DNA of 64,000 nt from Sedimenticola_A sp040506895 (GTDB lineage: Bacteria; Pseudomonadota; Gammaproteobacteria; Chromatiales; Chromatiaceae). This document shows positions 37,686-46,407 of this stretch, one piece after another (the stretch's first letter is position 1; each line of letters begins with the position of its first letter). The stretch is from positions 3,023,116 to 3,087,115 of the forward strand of contig JBEVVY010000001.1 in NCBI GenBank assembly GCA_040506895.1, written 5' to 3'. The position numbers were made by a program, and so were the translations under genes. The notes under the pieces are model-generated. The model saw only the letters and a list, made by a program, of their open reading frames with translations, was not told the DNA's origin and did not search any database.

Positions 37686-39194
37686 ATGCATCGAGTCATC
37701 ACTTTCAAGGCGCTGCTTCGACTGCTGCGGCCTGATTTCAGTCTTTTCATGGTACTGCTGTTCACTGTCAGTGGCGGTGCGGCGGGCTATTTCTGGGGGC
37801 AGCATACGGCGCAGAACCGGGCTCTCGTCGATCTGAGTCTGCAAGCCGAGTCCCATCATCAGCAGTTGACCTCGCTGTTCAGTCGTTACGAGTTCATGCC
37901 TGATCTCGCCCAGATGTGCCGCTGTGTAAAGGGGGTGTTAGCAAATCCTGAACAAGCGGATCGTGTTGCAGAGGCGAACCGGTGGTTGGAGACCGTCGCC
38001 AGCAGGATCAAGGCAGAGGCGGTCTATATCATGGACCCCGCGGGCAACACCCTGGCTGCCAGCAACTGGAACACCAAGGGTTCTTTCGTCGGCAAGAATT
38101 ACGCTATCCGGCCCTATTTCCAGGAGGCGATGAAGGGCAGGCTGGGTCGCTATGTGGCGCTCGGTATCACCTCCCGCAAACTGGGCTACTACCTGGCAAA
38201 GCCGGTGATGAATGATGAGGGGGGCGTCGGTGCTATCGTGGTGAAGGTAGGGCTTGACCTGTCGCGCCAGTGGCTTCAGAACGAGGCCAGGCGGACCGGG
38301 GTCGACGCGGTGGTGCTGGATGAAGACGATGTCGCTTTCCTGGCCTCGGATCCGGACTGGGAGTTTCGTCCCGTGAGGCCCTTGTCAGAAGGAGAAAAGG
38401 AGCAGATACGCAAGGCGCGGCGCTATGAAGGAAGCGGTCTCGAGTCTCTCGATTTGCGCCATCTTGAGCAGCTGGATGCACAGAACAGGCTGGTCTTTAT
38501 GGGCCGACAGGATCCGGTGAGTGTGGTTGCCCATCGAATTCCCCTGGTGGATACGGAGTGGACATTGGAAGCCTACATGCCGTTGAGTTTCTACCGTAAC
38601 GAGGTGTATGGCTACACCGCTTTCGGTGCCGTTTCCGGGCTCACCCTGGCACTGTTGCTGTTGATCGTTCTGGTCCGGGAGGAGTACCGCAAGCAGCTCC
38701 TGGCCTCGGCAGTGCGTGATCCGCTTACCGGGCTCTATTCACGTCTCTATATGAACGAGATCATCCCTTCGCTCATCGAGAGGCATAAACGTGACCCCGA
38801 TAAGCCCCTTACAGCGATACTCTTCGACCTGGATCATTTCAAGCGGGTCAATGATGAGCATGGCCACCTGGCCGGCGACAAGGTGCTGCGGGCAGTGGGC
38901 AATGCCGTGCTGGGACAGATGCGGACCGGTGACGTGGCGGTTCGCTATGGGGGCGAGGAGTTGGTTGTCTTCGCCCCGGATTGCAGTCTCGATGATGCCA
39001 GGAAGCTGGCAGAGCGCATCAGGAGCAGCGTGGCCCGGTTGCGGGTGCCGGCGAACAGGCACCGTATCTCTGTCACGCTGAGTGCGGGGGTGGCCAGCCG
39101 TCAGCCTGATGAGTCCCAGGATGAGCTGTTGAAGCGGGTTGACGATAAGCTCTACCAGGCCAAAAAAGAGGGGCGGGACAGGGTGTGCAGCTAA
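37686..39194 (+). CDS. Diguanylate cyclase with DctB-like periplasmic sensor
   Basis: 502 aa. A first membrane helix (about 20-38) is followed by a periplasmic double-Cache-type domain to about 305, a second helix (about 312-332) and a GGDEF domain. The sensor segment SFVGKNYAIRPYFQEAMKGRLGRYVALG closely resembles, piece by piece, the C4-dicarboxylate sensor DctB. The active site is GGEEL (422-426), an accepted active variant. RTGD at 413-416, five residues upstream, is a canonical inhibitory I-site, so c-di-GMP feedback is likely. Ligand sensing of dicarboxylates is inferred. Monocistronic. Confidence 0.88.
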   Translation: MHRVITFKALLRLLRPDFSLFMVLLFTVSGGAAGYFWGQHTAQNRALVDLSLQAESHHQQLTSLFSRYEFMPDLAQMCRCVKGVLANPEQADRVAEANRWLETVASRIKAEAVYIMDPAGNTLAASNWNTKGSFVGKNYAIRPYFQEAMKGRLGRYVALGITSRKLGYYLAKPVMNDEGGVGAIVVKVGLDLSRQWLQNEARRTGVDAVVLDEDDVAFLASDPDWEFRPVRPLSEGEKEQIRKARRYEGSGLESLDLRHLEQLDAQNRLVFMGRQDPVSVVAHRIPLVDTEWTLEAYMPLSFYRNEVYGYTAFGAVSGLTLALLLLIVLVREEYRKQLLASAVRDPLTGLYSRLYMNEIIPSLIERHKRDPDKPLTAILFDLDHFKRVNDEHGHLAGDKVLRAVGNAVLGQMRTGDVAVRYGGEELVVFAPDCSLDDARKLAERIRSSVARLRVPANRHRISVTLSAGVASRQPDESQDELLKRVDDKLYQAKKEGRDRVCS

Positions 39195-39309
39195 GTTCTT
39201 ACCGGTGTTGGCGTTTGGTTTTTTTGAGCAGGCGGGGAGTTGATGAAACTCTTCGGTCCTTTCGGTTTCCAATAGAAAACAGCCAACCGCTTACAAACCT
39301 TTTAAGTAG

Positions 39310-40683
39310 ATGAATAGACTAAAGCGAACCTTTCTCTTCATATTGCTGATCTCCCTGGTCCCCCTCTCATCACTCTCCTTTGCGGCGCTGCCGGCATCGG
39401 TCAACGGTGTTCCGGTTCCCAGCCTGGCACCCATGCTGGAGCGGGTCACGCCGGCGGTGGTCAATATCTCCACCGTGACCCACATACGCCGGGAGGAGAG
39501 CCCGCTGTTCAGCGATCCCTTCTTTCGGCGTTTTTTCGATCTGCCCTCGATCCAGAAGCGGAAGAAAAAGAGGAGCCAGAGTCTCGGCTCGGGGGTGATC
39601 ATCGATGCCGCCAAGGGCTACGTCCTCACCAACAGCCATGTTATCGACAAGGCCCACGAGATCCGCGTGACCACCCATGATGGCAGGCGCCTGGAGGCTC
39701 GGCTGATCGGCGCGGACCCGGAAACCGACGTCGCGGTGCTGCAGATCGGGGGTGAGGGCCTCACCGCCCTGGCGCTGGCGGACTCCGACCGCCTGAGGGT
39801 AGGGGATTTCGTGGTGGCCATCGGCAACCCATTCGGTCTCAGCCAGACCGTCACCTCGGGTATTGTCAGCGCCCTGGGGCGCAGTGGCCTGGGTATCGAG
39901 GGGTATGAGAATTTCATCCAGACCGACGCCTCCATCAATCCGGGCAACTCAGGCGGGCCCCTGGTCAACCTGGAGGGTGAGCTGGTGGGTATCAATACCG
40001 CTATCCTGGCCCCCGGGGGCGGTAATGTCGGTATCGGTTTCGCCATTCCAGCCAACATGGTCAGTGCCATCATGCAGCAGCTGGTGGCCCATGGAGAGGT
40101 CCGACGCGGCGCTTTCGGTATCACCATGCAGGAGCTCGACTACGACCTGAGGCAGGCCCTTGGTATCGAGCGGGGTGAGGGGGCCGTGGTGGTCGAGGTG
40201 CTCAGTGAGTCGGCGGCGGAGAAGGCGGGTGTCCGGGTGGGGGATCTGATCACCACCCTGAACGGGAAGGCGGTCAGGAGTGCCGCGTCCCTGCGTGTCC
40301 GGTTGGCCCTGTTGCAGATCGGGGAGAAGATCGCCCTGGATATCATCCGGGAGGGTCGTGGCCTGACACTGCATGCACAGATCCAGGACCCCTTTGCCCG
40401 GTATACGGAAGGCGGTGCCTTTGCCGGACAGCTCAAGGGAGCCCTGCTGCGGGAGGTGATGGACGAATCCCAGTACGGAAAGTTTCCGGCGATTCGGGTC
40501 GGCAAGGTGGAGGAGGGTAGTCCTGCCTGGCGCGCCGGCCTTCGTCCGGATGACGTGATCATCGAGATCAACCGCACAAGATCCACCCAATTTGCTGATT
40601 TACAAGGTGTTGCGGACCAGGGTATCCACCAGCTCAAGCTGCGCAGGGGGGGGAGCATAATCTCCCTGGTCTCCCGACAGTAA
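39310..40683 (+). CDS. degQ: Periplasmic serine protease of the DegP/DegQ (HtrA) family
   Basis: 457 aa with a signal peptide (hydrophobic residues 7-25, cleavage near FAA). The trypsin-like domain carries His110 (LTNSHVID), Asp140 (TDVAVLQ) and Ser214 (GNSGGP), a full triad. Two PDZ domains follow (about 262-350 and 370-450), as in DegQ. The LA loop is short, also DegQ-like. It degrades or chaperones misfolded envelope proteins. No sigma-E promoter could be identified upstream. Confidence 0.93.
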   Translation: MNRLKRTFLFILLISLVPLSSLSFAALPASVNGVPVPSLAPMLERVTPAVVNISTVTHIRREESPLFSDPFFRRFFDLPSIQKRKKKRSQSLGSGVIIDAAKGYVLTNSHVIDKAHEIRVTTHDGRRLEARLIGADPETDVAVLQIGGEGLTALALADSDRLRVGDFVVAIGNPFGLSQTVTSGIVSALGRSGLGIEGYENFIQTDASINPGNSGGPLVNLEGELVGINTAILAPGGGNVGIGFAIPANMVSAIMQQLVAHGEVRRGAFGITMQELDYDLRQALGIERGEGAVVVEVLSESAAEKAGVRVGDLITTLNGKAVRSAASLRVRLALLQIGEKIALDIIREGRGLTLHAQIQDPFARYTEGGAFAGQLKGALLREVMDESQYGKFPAIRVGKVEEGSPAWRAGLRPDDVIIEINRTRSTQFADLQGVADQGIHQLKLRRGGSIISLVSRQ

Positions 40684-40780
40684 CGCCTGGGGCAGTGCTT
40701 CACGTTGGGACTATACTTATTGAGGAGGCGGCTGATCTTGGCCGGTTCCCGGCGTGTGCCGCCAGACCAGGAGTAGGGTG

Positions 40781-41335
40781 ATGGTGACCGTTCGGCAGAC
40801 TATCCATATCGATGCCCCGCTTGAAGGGGTGTTCAGGCTCATATCAGATCCCTCGGCCAAATCAGAGCTCAACCCGCTGGTCAGCCCCATAAGGATCGAG
40901 CTGGAAGATGGTGGACCTCTCCATCAGGGCAGTCACTGCCACTACCGCTTACAATCCGGTAATTCAATAGTGGACTACTTCGCCGACATCGTCCGGTTCG
41001 AGAAGAATCACCTGATCGAGTCGAGAGTGGATACCGATCCGCCCGTGCGGGTTGTGGAAGAGCTGGTCCCGGAAGCTGGTGGGACCCGGCTGACCCAGAC
41101 CGAGAGCTTCGAGGTGGATGATGCGATACTGGACAGCTTTTCCCCACCAGGTTTAAGGAGCCGGATACTCGGCTTGGCGTACGTGCTGGCTGTCTGGTTC
41201 GATGCCGATGTGGCAAAGATGTACCGTGAAAAGAGAGAGCGTCTCCTGCAGGATAAACTGTCGGTGGACCTGGGGCTTTGGCTCTCCAATATCAAGCGTT
41301 TTTCCGAACTGGACCAGGGTATCGGAACGCCGTGA
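40781..41335 (+). CDS. SRPBCC-fold (START/cyclase-like) protein
   Basis: 184 aa. I choose ATG 40781 with AGGAG upstream; an earlier GTG (40754) would add nine residues. The N-terminus TVRQTIHIDAPLEGVFRLISDPSAKSELNP is the usual first strand and helices of SRPBCC ligand-binding domains, followed by alternating strands and a C-terminal helix. No signal peptide. Ligand unknown. It precedes a small unknown gene and a sigma/anti-sigma pair and may belong to the same unit. Confidence 0.65.
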   Translation: MVTVRQTIHIDAPLEGVFRLISDPSAKSELNPLVSPIRIELEDGGPLHQGSHCHYRLQSGNSIVDYFADIVRFEKNHLIESRVDTDPPVRVVEELVPEAGGTRLTQTESFEVDDAILDSFSPPGLRSRILGLAYVLAVWFDADVAKMYREKRERLLQDKLSVDLGLWLSNIKRFSELDQGIGTP

Positions 41336-41373
41336 CAGGATAACCTAACCAAAGCAGTAGAGCGGGTTAAACA

Positions 41374-41658
41374 ATGTCGTACCAGAAGAAACTTGAGGAG
41401 ATGGTGGGTGAACATGTTGCCCGCTTCCAGGATGAGCTTTCGTCTGCCAAGGCGCTGGAGGGCTGCACGGATGCACCCCCCATGCCGTACGGCTACCCGC
41501 TCTCGGTCTACCGTCCCCTGCATGTCTGCCAGGTCCCCCAGGTAAGGAGATTCGTCGCCCAAACCGGGGGTGTGCTCAGTAACGGTGTTCCGAAGGTTCT
41601 GCGCCATGAAATCGTGGATGGCAATCTCCTGGGAGTATACAACCGCCGGAAACAGTGA
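41374..41658 (+). CDS. Small conserved-looking protein of unknown function
   Basis: 94 aa; not recognised. The N-terminus is a charged helix (KKLEEMVGEHVARFQDELSSAK); the rest is Pro/Tyr/Val-rich with two Cys (positions 31 and 52). No signal peptide or membrane segment. It is 38 bp after the SRPBCC gene and 70 bp before the sigma gene, same strand. Confidence 0.55.
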   Translation: MSYQKKLEEMVGEHVARFQDELSSAKALEGCTDAPPMPYGYPLSVYRPLHVCQVPQVRRFVAQTGGVLSNGVPKVLRHEIVDGNLLGVYNRRKQ

Positions 41659-41728
41659 CCCGCGGTGGGGTTCGAATAGGGGTAAACCGTAATAGATGGA
41701 TTGTCGGAGGCTCTGCTAGGGTCTTTGC

Positions 41729-42307
41729 ATGGACTCCCTGTTGCGCACAAAACTTGGGCGGCATAAGGCGAGGCAGCGAATCGAACGCTACCTCGACCGC
41801 ATCTATGGCTATGCCTGTAGCCTGATCAATGACCGCGACAGGGCCAGGGACCTGGTTCAGATCTGTGCGGTCAAGGCACTCTCTGCAAAAAAGGTTCCCG
41901 TTGATGAGCCAGCCTACAGGGCGTGGCTGTTCAAAATCGTGCGCAACGCCTATCACGATGAAATCCGTAAAGAGAAGGGAGATACGGTCAGTCTCGATCA
42001 CCACGATGAGGATGCCGACATCTTATGGAATAAAATCGGCGGATCCCACGTTTCTACCAATGAGCAGGTGATTATCGATAAAATGACGGTCAGGACGGCT
42101 CTCAGGCAGCTAAATCGTGACCATCGTGAGATACTGGTTCTGGTGGATATGGCCGGTTTCTCCTACCGTGAGGCCGCAGAACTGCTCGAAGTTCCGGTGG
42201 GAACGATCATGAGCAGGGTCAGCCGTGCCAGGGGTATGCTATTCCAGGAGCTGAACAGGGATCATCAGGCTTCAGACAGGTTGAAAGTAGTAAGGCTTGA
42301 GAAATGA
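41729..42307 (+). CDS. ECF-type RNA polymerase sigma factor
   Basis: 192 aa with sigma region 2 (about 20-90; RAWLFKIVRNAYHDEIRKEK is the typical end of region 2) and region 4 (about 125-180; REILVLVDMAGFSYREAAELLEVPVGTIMSRVSRAR). No region 3, so it is an extracytoplasmic-function type. Region 2.2 ICAVKALSA is somewhat unlike the usual VFLRAW. Its stop overlaps the next gene by four bases (ATGA), the sigma/anti-sigma arrangement. Target promoters unknown. Confidence 0.88.
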   Translation: MDSLLRTKLGRHKARQRIERYLDRIYGYACSLINDRDRARDLVQICAVKALSAKKVPVDEPAYRAWLFKIVRNAYHDEIRKEKGDTVSLDHHDEDADILWNKIGGSHVSTNEQVIIDKMTVRTALRQLNRDHREILVLVDMAGFSYREAAELLEVPVGTIMSRVSRARGMLFQELNRDHQASDRLKVVRLEK

Positions 42308-43098
42308 AACAGCAGATCGCATGGGAAACGCTTAACGCGTACGTGGATGGGGAGCTCTCACCTGCCGATGCGGCGGAAGTGGCAGCGGCAGTGGCGGAGG
42401 ATGTCGCGCTCGCCCGGCAGGTGGCCGATCTGACATCCCTCAAGGCGGCGGTGAGCGAATCGAACCACTGCGAGAGTCCCGATGTCGATCTCGATGCGGC
42501 AACCCGGAACCAGGGTGGGCTTGCCAGGGTGGCCTCAGTGGCTGCCGTGTTCCTGATGGGTGCCTTGTTGTCGGGTCTGCTATTTATGGGCGGGCATCTC
42601 TCTCCGCCAGACCAGATCGTTTACGCGGAGGCGGTGCACGGCGAATGGCTGGCCTCCTCCCGCGAGGCTGGAGAGCGCAACCAGGCCCGCCAGTTGAAGG
42701 TGGGCCTCCAGGAGTTGAGGCTGAAGGTACGGATCCCGGACCTCACCAAGGTGAGTCTCACGCATGATGGTATCAAGAAGATATCCATGGGCAAGGGCAG
42801 CGGGCTGCATATCGGATACCGCGGCCCCAAGGGCTGCATGTTGAGCCTGGTGGTATTCAAGAATCCCAGGGGGCTCGGAGAGGCGCTTGGTGAGTACAGC
42901 CGCGACGATCGTACAGTCTATGGCTGGCGGACCAGGAATACCGGCTTCTACCTGCTCGCCTATCGCATGGACCCCGCCAGGATGTCCGAGATCGCCAGGG
43001 TGGTTCACCGCATGGTACAGACCCGCTCCGTGCTGGATGGCCAGTCTATTGTCGCCCTCCAGGAGGCCAAAGCGGCAAGCCAGCCCTGTACGGCCTGA
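42304..43098 (+). CDS. Membrane anti-sigma factor
   Basis: 264 aa. A cytoplasmic N-terminal anti-sigma-like helical domain (LNAYVDGELSPADAAEVAAAV, residues 10-30) lacks the HxxxCxxC zinc motif. One membrane helix lies at about 74-96, followed by a periplasmic domain of about 165 residues, with a hydrophobic ending region and conserved-looking SGLHIGYRGPKGC. Coupled to the sigma gene by ATGA. It would hold the sigma factor at the membrane until an envelope signal; the signal is unknown. Confidence 0.8.
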   Translation: MKQQIAWETLNAYVDGELSPADAAEVAAAVAEDVALARQVADLTSLKAAVSESNHCESPDVDLDAATRNQGGLARVASVAAVFLMGALLSGLLFMGGHLSPPDQIVYAEAVHGEWLASSREAGERNQARQLKVGLQELRLKVRIPDLTKVSLTHDGIKKISMGKGSGLHIGYRGPKGCMLSLVVFKNPRGLGEALGEYSRDDRTVYGWRTRNTGFYLLAYRMDPARMSEIARVVHRMVQTRSVLDGQSIVALQEAKAASQPCTA

Positions 43099-43490
43099 TC
43101 CCCCGGCCCAGTACCCACACTTCAAGCATCATCGAGTCTCTGCCTGTGAATTGCAGGTAGCGTTGGCTCACTGTTTTTCCCTGTTTTATTCCGTCTGGCG
43201 GTTTGATCGAGATTCGATGGAATAAAAACGGGTCTTTCACCGTTTCCTCCTCTAATGACTTTATCGCGAGGCGCCGCATCGTCCAATCCGCAGGCGGTCA
43301 ACTCCACTGTATCCGTATGCAGGGAGACCTTGAGGATTGTTTCAGCAGCGGAGCGTCGGCAGCCCAGGGGAGGAGCGCCTTATGTGAGAAAACCAACCGT
43401 CGCCTGATACCTCCGAGTAGGCAGTGCAGAGGTCGGGTAACAACGAGCAGTAAATCATAAATAGAAAGCAAACTGTTTGGAGAGGTTACT
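43099..43490 (+). other. Non-coding region before the sulfate-exporter operon
   Basis: About 390 bp. A short open frame from a TTG at 43203 has no ribosome-binding site and an unconvincing composition. I find no clear sigma-70 promoter, nor an ECF-type GGAAC/GTC pair. A GGAGAGG ribosome-binding site precedes the next gene. Confidence 0.5.
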
Positions 43491-45071
43491 ATGGTCTATA
43501 CAAAGAAATCTCCGGCGTTGTTCATCATAGGTGTCATTATGCTTGCCATCTGGTTCCTGGCGGATTCAGGCGCATTGGCACCTTACATCGAACATCTCGG
43601 GGGCAAGAAGTACAAATACCTTGGGGAACTGACAACACTGCCCCTCTACTTCGGTGTTATCTCTGTCGTTATCGGTCTCTGGCAGTGGTTGGGTAGTCAT
43701 AACGAGGGACACTGGGACTACTACTCATCAACCATCGCCGGTGGCATGTTCATTCTGCTGATCGCCATGCTGGTCCGCTGGTTCGTTGCGCCAGAGGTGG
43801 CGGTTCTCAGTCAGGCCATGGGCAAGGTGGGTGATACGGGGAAATACATCCACAAACTGCTGGGTCTCAACTACGTGGTACTCGGCATCATCACCGGTAT
43901 TGTCGTGGTCAACGTCTTCAGGGTGCCCTCGTGGGCCGAAAACGGCGTGAGACTTTCAAGGCTGGGACTGAAGACGGGCGTTATCCTGCTGGGCACTCTC
44001 TACAGTGCGGCAGAGCTCAAGAACCTCGGTGGTCTCTCCATCGTCATGATCGGCGCTTTTGTGCTTGGCTCCGTCGGCATCGTACTCTGGATGGGGGCAC
44101 GAAAGAATATCCCCAATTCCATGGGCGGCGTACTGTCTGCCGGTATGGGTGTGTGCGGTGTTTCAGCGACAGTGGCCGCGGCTCCGGTGGTCCAGGCCAA
44201 GTCCGTTGAGATCGCTTACACCATCGGTACCATCCTGCTGTGGGGCGTAGGTTGCATGTTCATCTTCCCCATTGTCGGTAACCTGATGGACATGTCCTAC
44301 GTGCAGTTCGGCGCCTGGGCCGGCACCGGTATTCTCAACTCCGCACAGGTCGCCGGTGCTGCGCTGGCCTACCAGCCTGATGGGATCGAGACCCTGAAGG
44401 TGGCGGAGATCTTCAATATCACCCGTGTACTGGTGCTACCCATTATCGTGCTCTGGCTGGCGGTCTGGTATGTGAAGCGTGAGGAGAGCCAGGTTCAGCA
44501 GGTCAACGTGGGGCGGGTTATTTTCGAAAAGTTCCCTGTCTTCGTTATCGGCTTTATCCTGCTGTTTGCCCTCTCGACAACCGGTATCTTCGCTCCTGCC
44601 AACCACTACAAGGGCAAATACTTCGGTAACACTGCCGAGAGCGGGTTCAAGGAGAGCAAGCTGCTGAAGACAGAGCAGATCGCCGTCCTGACATCAGAGG
44701 CCGGCAAGGTGCAGCGTGAAGACCGCAAGGCGGCCCTGCAACGCCTGATCGCCAACGGTAAGGTGATGAGTATCGATGACGACGATGTGCTGCGCGGCCT
44801 GACCAACGCCAAGGTGCTCTCCAAGGATGCCAACGGTATTCTCAAGAAGGCACACAAGGCGGTGCGGCACACCGCGAAGAAGATCAAGGCGTTTCGCAAC
44901 TGGATCACCTGGCTGTTTGCCTTCGGTCTCGTAGGTCTCGGTATGCAGATCACGGTTTCATCGATGAGGCAGGCCGGTGGGCAGCCGGCGGTGATCGGTG
45001 CGGTTGTCGGTTCACTCAAGGCGGTGCTGTCACTGATCGTGGTGATGGCTCTGGTTACGGAAACAATCTAG
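43491..45071 (+). CDS. YeiH-family putative sulfate exporter with large cytoplasmic insert
   Basis: 526 aa inner-membrane protein of the PF03601 (YeiH/UPF0324) family, with about 12 membrane segments and the family motif GMGVCGVSATVAA (218-230). It is far longer than E. coli YeiH (349). Part of the excess is a charged, probably soluble insert at about 370-465 (GKYFGNTAESGFKESK ... KKAHKAVRHTAKKIK) before the last two helices, part is extra N-terminal helices. Sulfate export is the family annotation, not proven. In a sulfur oxidiser it would dispose of the end product. It heads an operon with a 42-residue membrane peptide. Confidence 0.8.
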   Translation: MVYTKKSPALFIIGVIMLAIWFLADSGALAPYIEHLGGKKYKYLGELTTLPLYFGVISVVIGLWQWLGSHNEGHWDYYSSTIAGGMFILLIAMLVRWFVAPEVAVLSQAMGKVGDTGKYIHKLLGLNYVVLGIITGIVVVNVFRVPSWAENGVRLSRLGLKTGVILLGTLYSAAELKNLGGLSIVMIGAFVLGSVGIVLWMGARKNIPNSMGGVLSAGMGVCGVSATVAAAPVVQAKSVEIAYTIGTILLWGVGCMFIFPIVGNLMDMSYVQFGAWAGTGILNSAQVAGAALAYQPDGIETLKVAEIFNITRVLVLPIIVLWLAVWYVKREESQVQQVNVGRVIFEKFPVFVIGFILLFALSTTGIFAPANHYKGKYFGNTAESGFKESKLLKTEQIAVLTSEAGKVQREDRKAALQRLIANGKVMSIDDDDVLRGLTNAKVLSKDANGILKKAHKAVRHTAKKIKAFRNWITWLFAFGLVGLGMQITVSSMRQAGGQPAVIGAVVGSLKAVLSLIVVMALVTETI

Positions 45072-45081
45072 GAGGTTTGTC

Positions 45082-45210
45082 ATGAGCGAAGAGAAACCAA
45101 AATTCGAACGCGGCTCCGCGCTCTCCATTTTCGGTAGCGACCGCAAAGAGGACTTCATGGCATTGATCCTGGCGTTGGCAGTAGCCTTCGCCGTCTATGT
45201 GTTCTATTGA
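45082..45210 (+). CDS. 42-residue single-span membrane peptide, partner of the exporter
   Basis: MSEEKPKFERGSALSIFGSD is the start of a 42-aa product; a GGAGG lies 6 bases upstream, immediately behind the exporter stop. The N-terminal half is polar and charged, the C-terminal half (ALILALAVAFAVYVFY) a single membrane helix ending at the last residue. The strong ribosome-binding site and 10-bp gap to the exporter support a real gene. A small regulatory or stabilising subunit of the exporter is the likely role (inferred). Confidence 0.75.
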   Translation: MSEEKPKFERGSALSIFGSDRKEDFMALILALAVAFAVYVFY

Positions 45211-45299
45211 TTGATCTGCGATCCGGGCCGGTACCTTTTGCCAGGTATCGGCCCGGCTGAGCAGGCGGACCATGTGATAACAGATTTCAGTGGTGAACC

Positions 45300-45767
45300 A
45301 TGTTTCCATCAAAAAATATACTGCTTTCAAGCCACGGTACGGTGGGCGCACAGGCCGCCGAGCGCATGGCAATGGATCTGTGCGATCCTGACGCATCAAT
45401 CCATCACCTGGTAGTGGTTCCCGACCTGTGGAAGGGGATGATGGGTGATGACTGGCTCAACAACGGTGTTTCACGTGATCGATATGGAAGATATATCGAG
45501 TCGGAACTGGGGCGTGACATAGACCGGCATAGTGAGCGTCTCAGGGGAGAGTTGGAGGAGAGAGGGATCCGCTACTCCATGGAGGTGGTTGTCGGTAAGC
45601 CGGAGAAGTGCCTTGTGGATGCCTGTGACAACGGTGAGTACGATCTCGTCGTAATGGGTTCTCCGCGTCCAAAGGGAGATCCCGGACTGCGTTCGCGCAT
45701 GCCCACGGAGCCGCTGACCCAGGCCCTTAACATGCCGCTTTTGATCGTGCCTCATCCCCATGGTTGA
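45300..45767 (+). CDS. UspA-family universal stress protein
   Basis: 155 aa. Starts with a beta strand (KNILLSSHGTVGAQAAERMA), and the nucleotide-binding end is present in variant form: YDLVVMGSPRPKGDPGLRSRM, where the family has VMGxxGxxxxxxxxxGS. ATP binding is therefore uncertain. The 3' end overlaps the next gene by 8 bp. It follows the exporter-peptide pair by 90 bp and is probably co-transcribed. Confidence 0.75.
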   Translation: MFPSKNILLSSHGTVGAQAAERMAMDLCDPDASIHHLVVVPDLWKGMMGDDWLNNGVSRDRYGRYIESELGRDIDRHSERLRGELEERGIRYSMEVVVGKPEKCLVDACDNGEYDLVVMGSPRPKGDPGLRSRMPTEPLTQALNMPLLIVPHPHG

Positions 45768-46371
45768 TGGTGCGGTACCGATTGCGGCGGAGGATGCCGC
45801 CTGGGTTTCGTTCAAGACCCCGCTGGGCAAAGCGGAGATGATTGCGTTTTGCCAGGATGTCGGCCGGGTGTTGCGGATCAACCCGTACCTGGAGTTCAGG
45901 AAGTGGGTGGATTGCGGGGATAACCGCTACCGTTTCAAGGGGCGCAATATCAGCCTTCAGCCGCCGGCGGAACTCGAGTTGGATATGGCGGTGGAGCCCC
46001 GGCCCGATGGCGTATTCATCCGCTACAGCGACGGGTTGAAATCCACTACCCAAATAAAGGTGGAGGAGGTACCCGAGGGTTCCCTTGTCACCATCGTGGA
46101 GGACTATGGGGGAGTGGATGAATCGGAGCGGGAGGCCCGCATCGACGAGGTGGACCGTAGCCTGGTGAAATGGGCCGAGGATCTTCAGCTCTACCTCATA
46201 CGCTGGCAGCGCTGGTCCTGGCTCACCCCCTGGCGCTGGTATATGCGGCGTATCTGGGAGCCGATGAAACCGGCAGCCAGGAGAATCACCTACATGCTGC
46301 TCTGGATCAGCCTGGCCGAGGTGGCGCTTATTCTGCTCGGCGTGGGTATCTATTTCGCTGAGTACCGATAG
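45760..46371 (+). CDS. SRPBCC-like protein with C-terminal membrane helix
   Basis: 203 aa. Alternating strands across residues 15-115 with a long helix after (SEREARIDEVDRSLVKWAEDLQLYLIRWQRW) suggest an SRPBCC ligand-binding fold; the C-terminal TYMLLWISLAEVALILLGVGIYFAEYR contains one membrane helix. ATG 45760 overlaps the Usp gene. Function unknown; possibly a membrane-tethered lipid- or ligand-binding protein tied to the upstream exporter. Confidence 0.6.
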   Translation: MVDGAVPIAAEDAAWVSFKTPLGKAEMIAFCQDVGRVLRINPYLEFRKWVDCGDNRYRFKGRNISLQPPAELELDMAVEPRPDGVFIRYSDGLKSTTQIKVEEVPEGSLVTIVEDYGGVDESEREARIDEVDRSLVKWAEDLQLYLIRWQRWSWLTPWRWYMRRIWEPMKPAARRITYMLLWISLAEVALILLGVGIYFAEYR

Positions 46372-46407
46372 CCAGTCAACGGGTCAATCGGCTGAATCAC
46401 GGCATGC

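Noticed and set aside
39195..39309. Sigma-E type promoter before degQ
   Set aside because: No GGAACTT / TCTGA pair with correct spacing is visible; GAAACTC near 39245 is a poor match.
43203..43460. 85-codon open frame before the exporter gene
   Set aside because: TTG start, no ribosome-binding site and unnatural composition; treated as non-coding.
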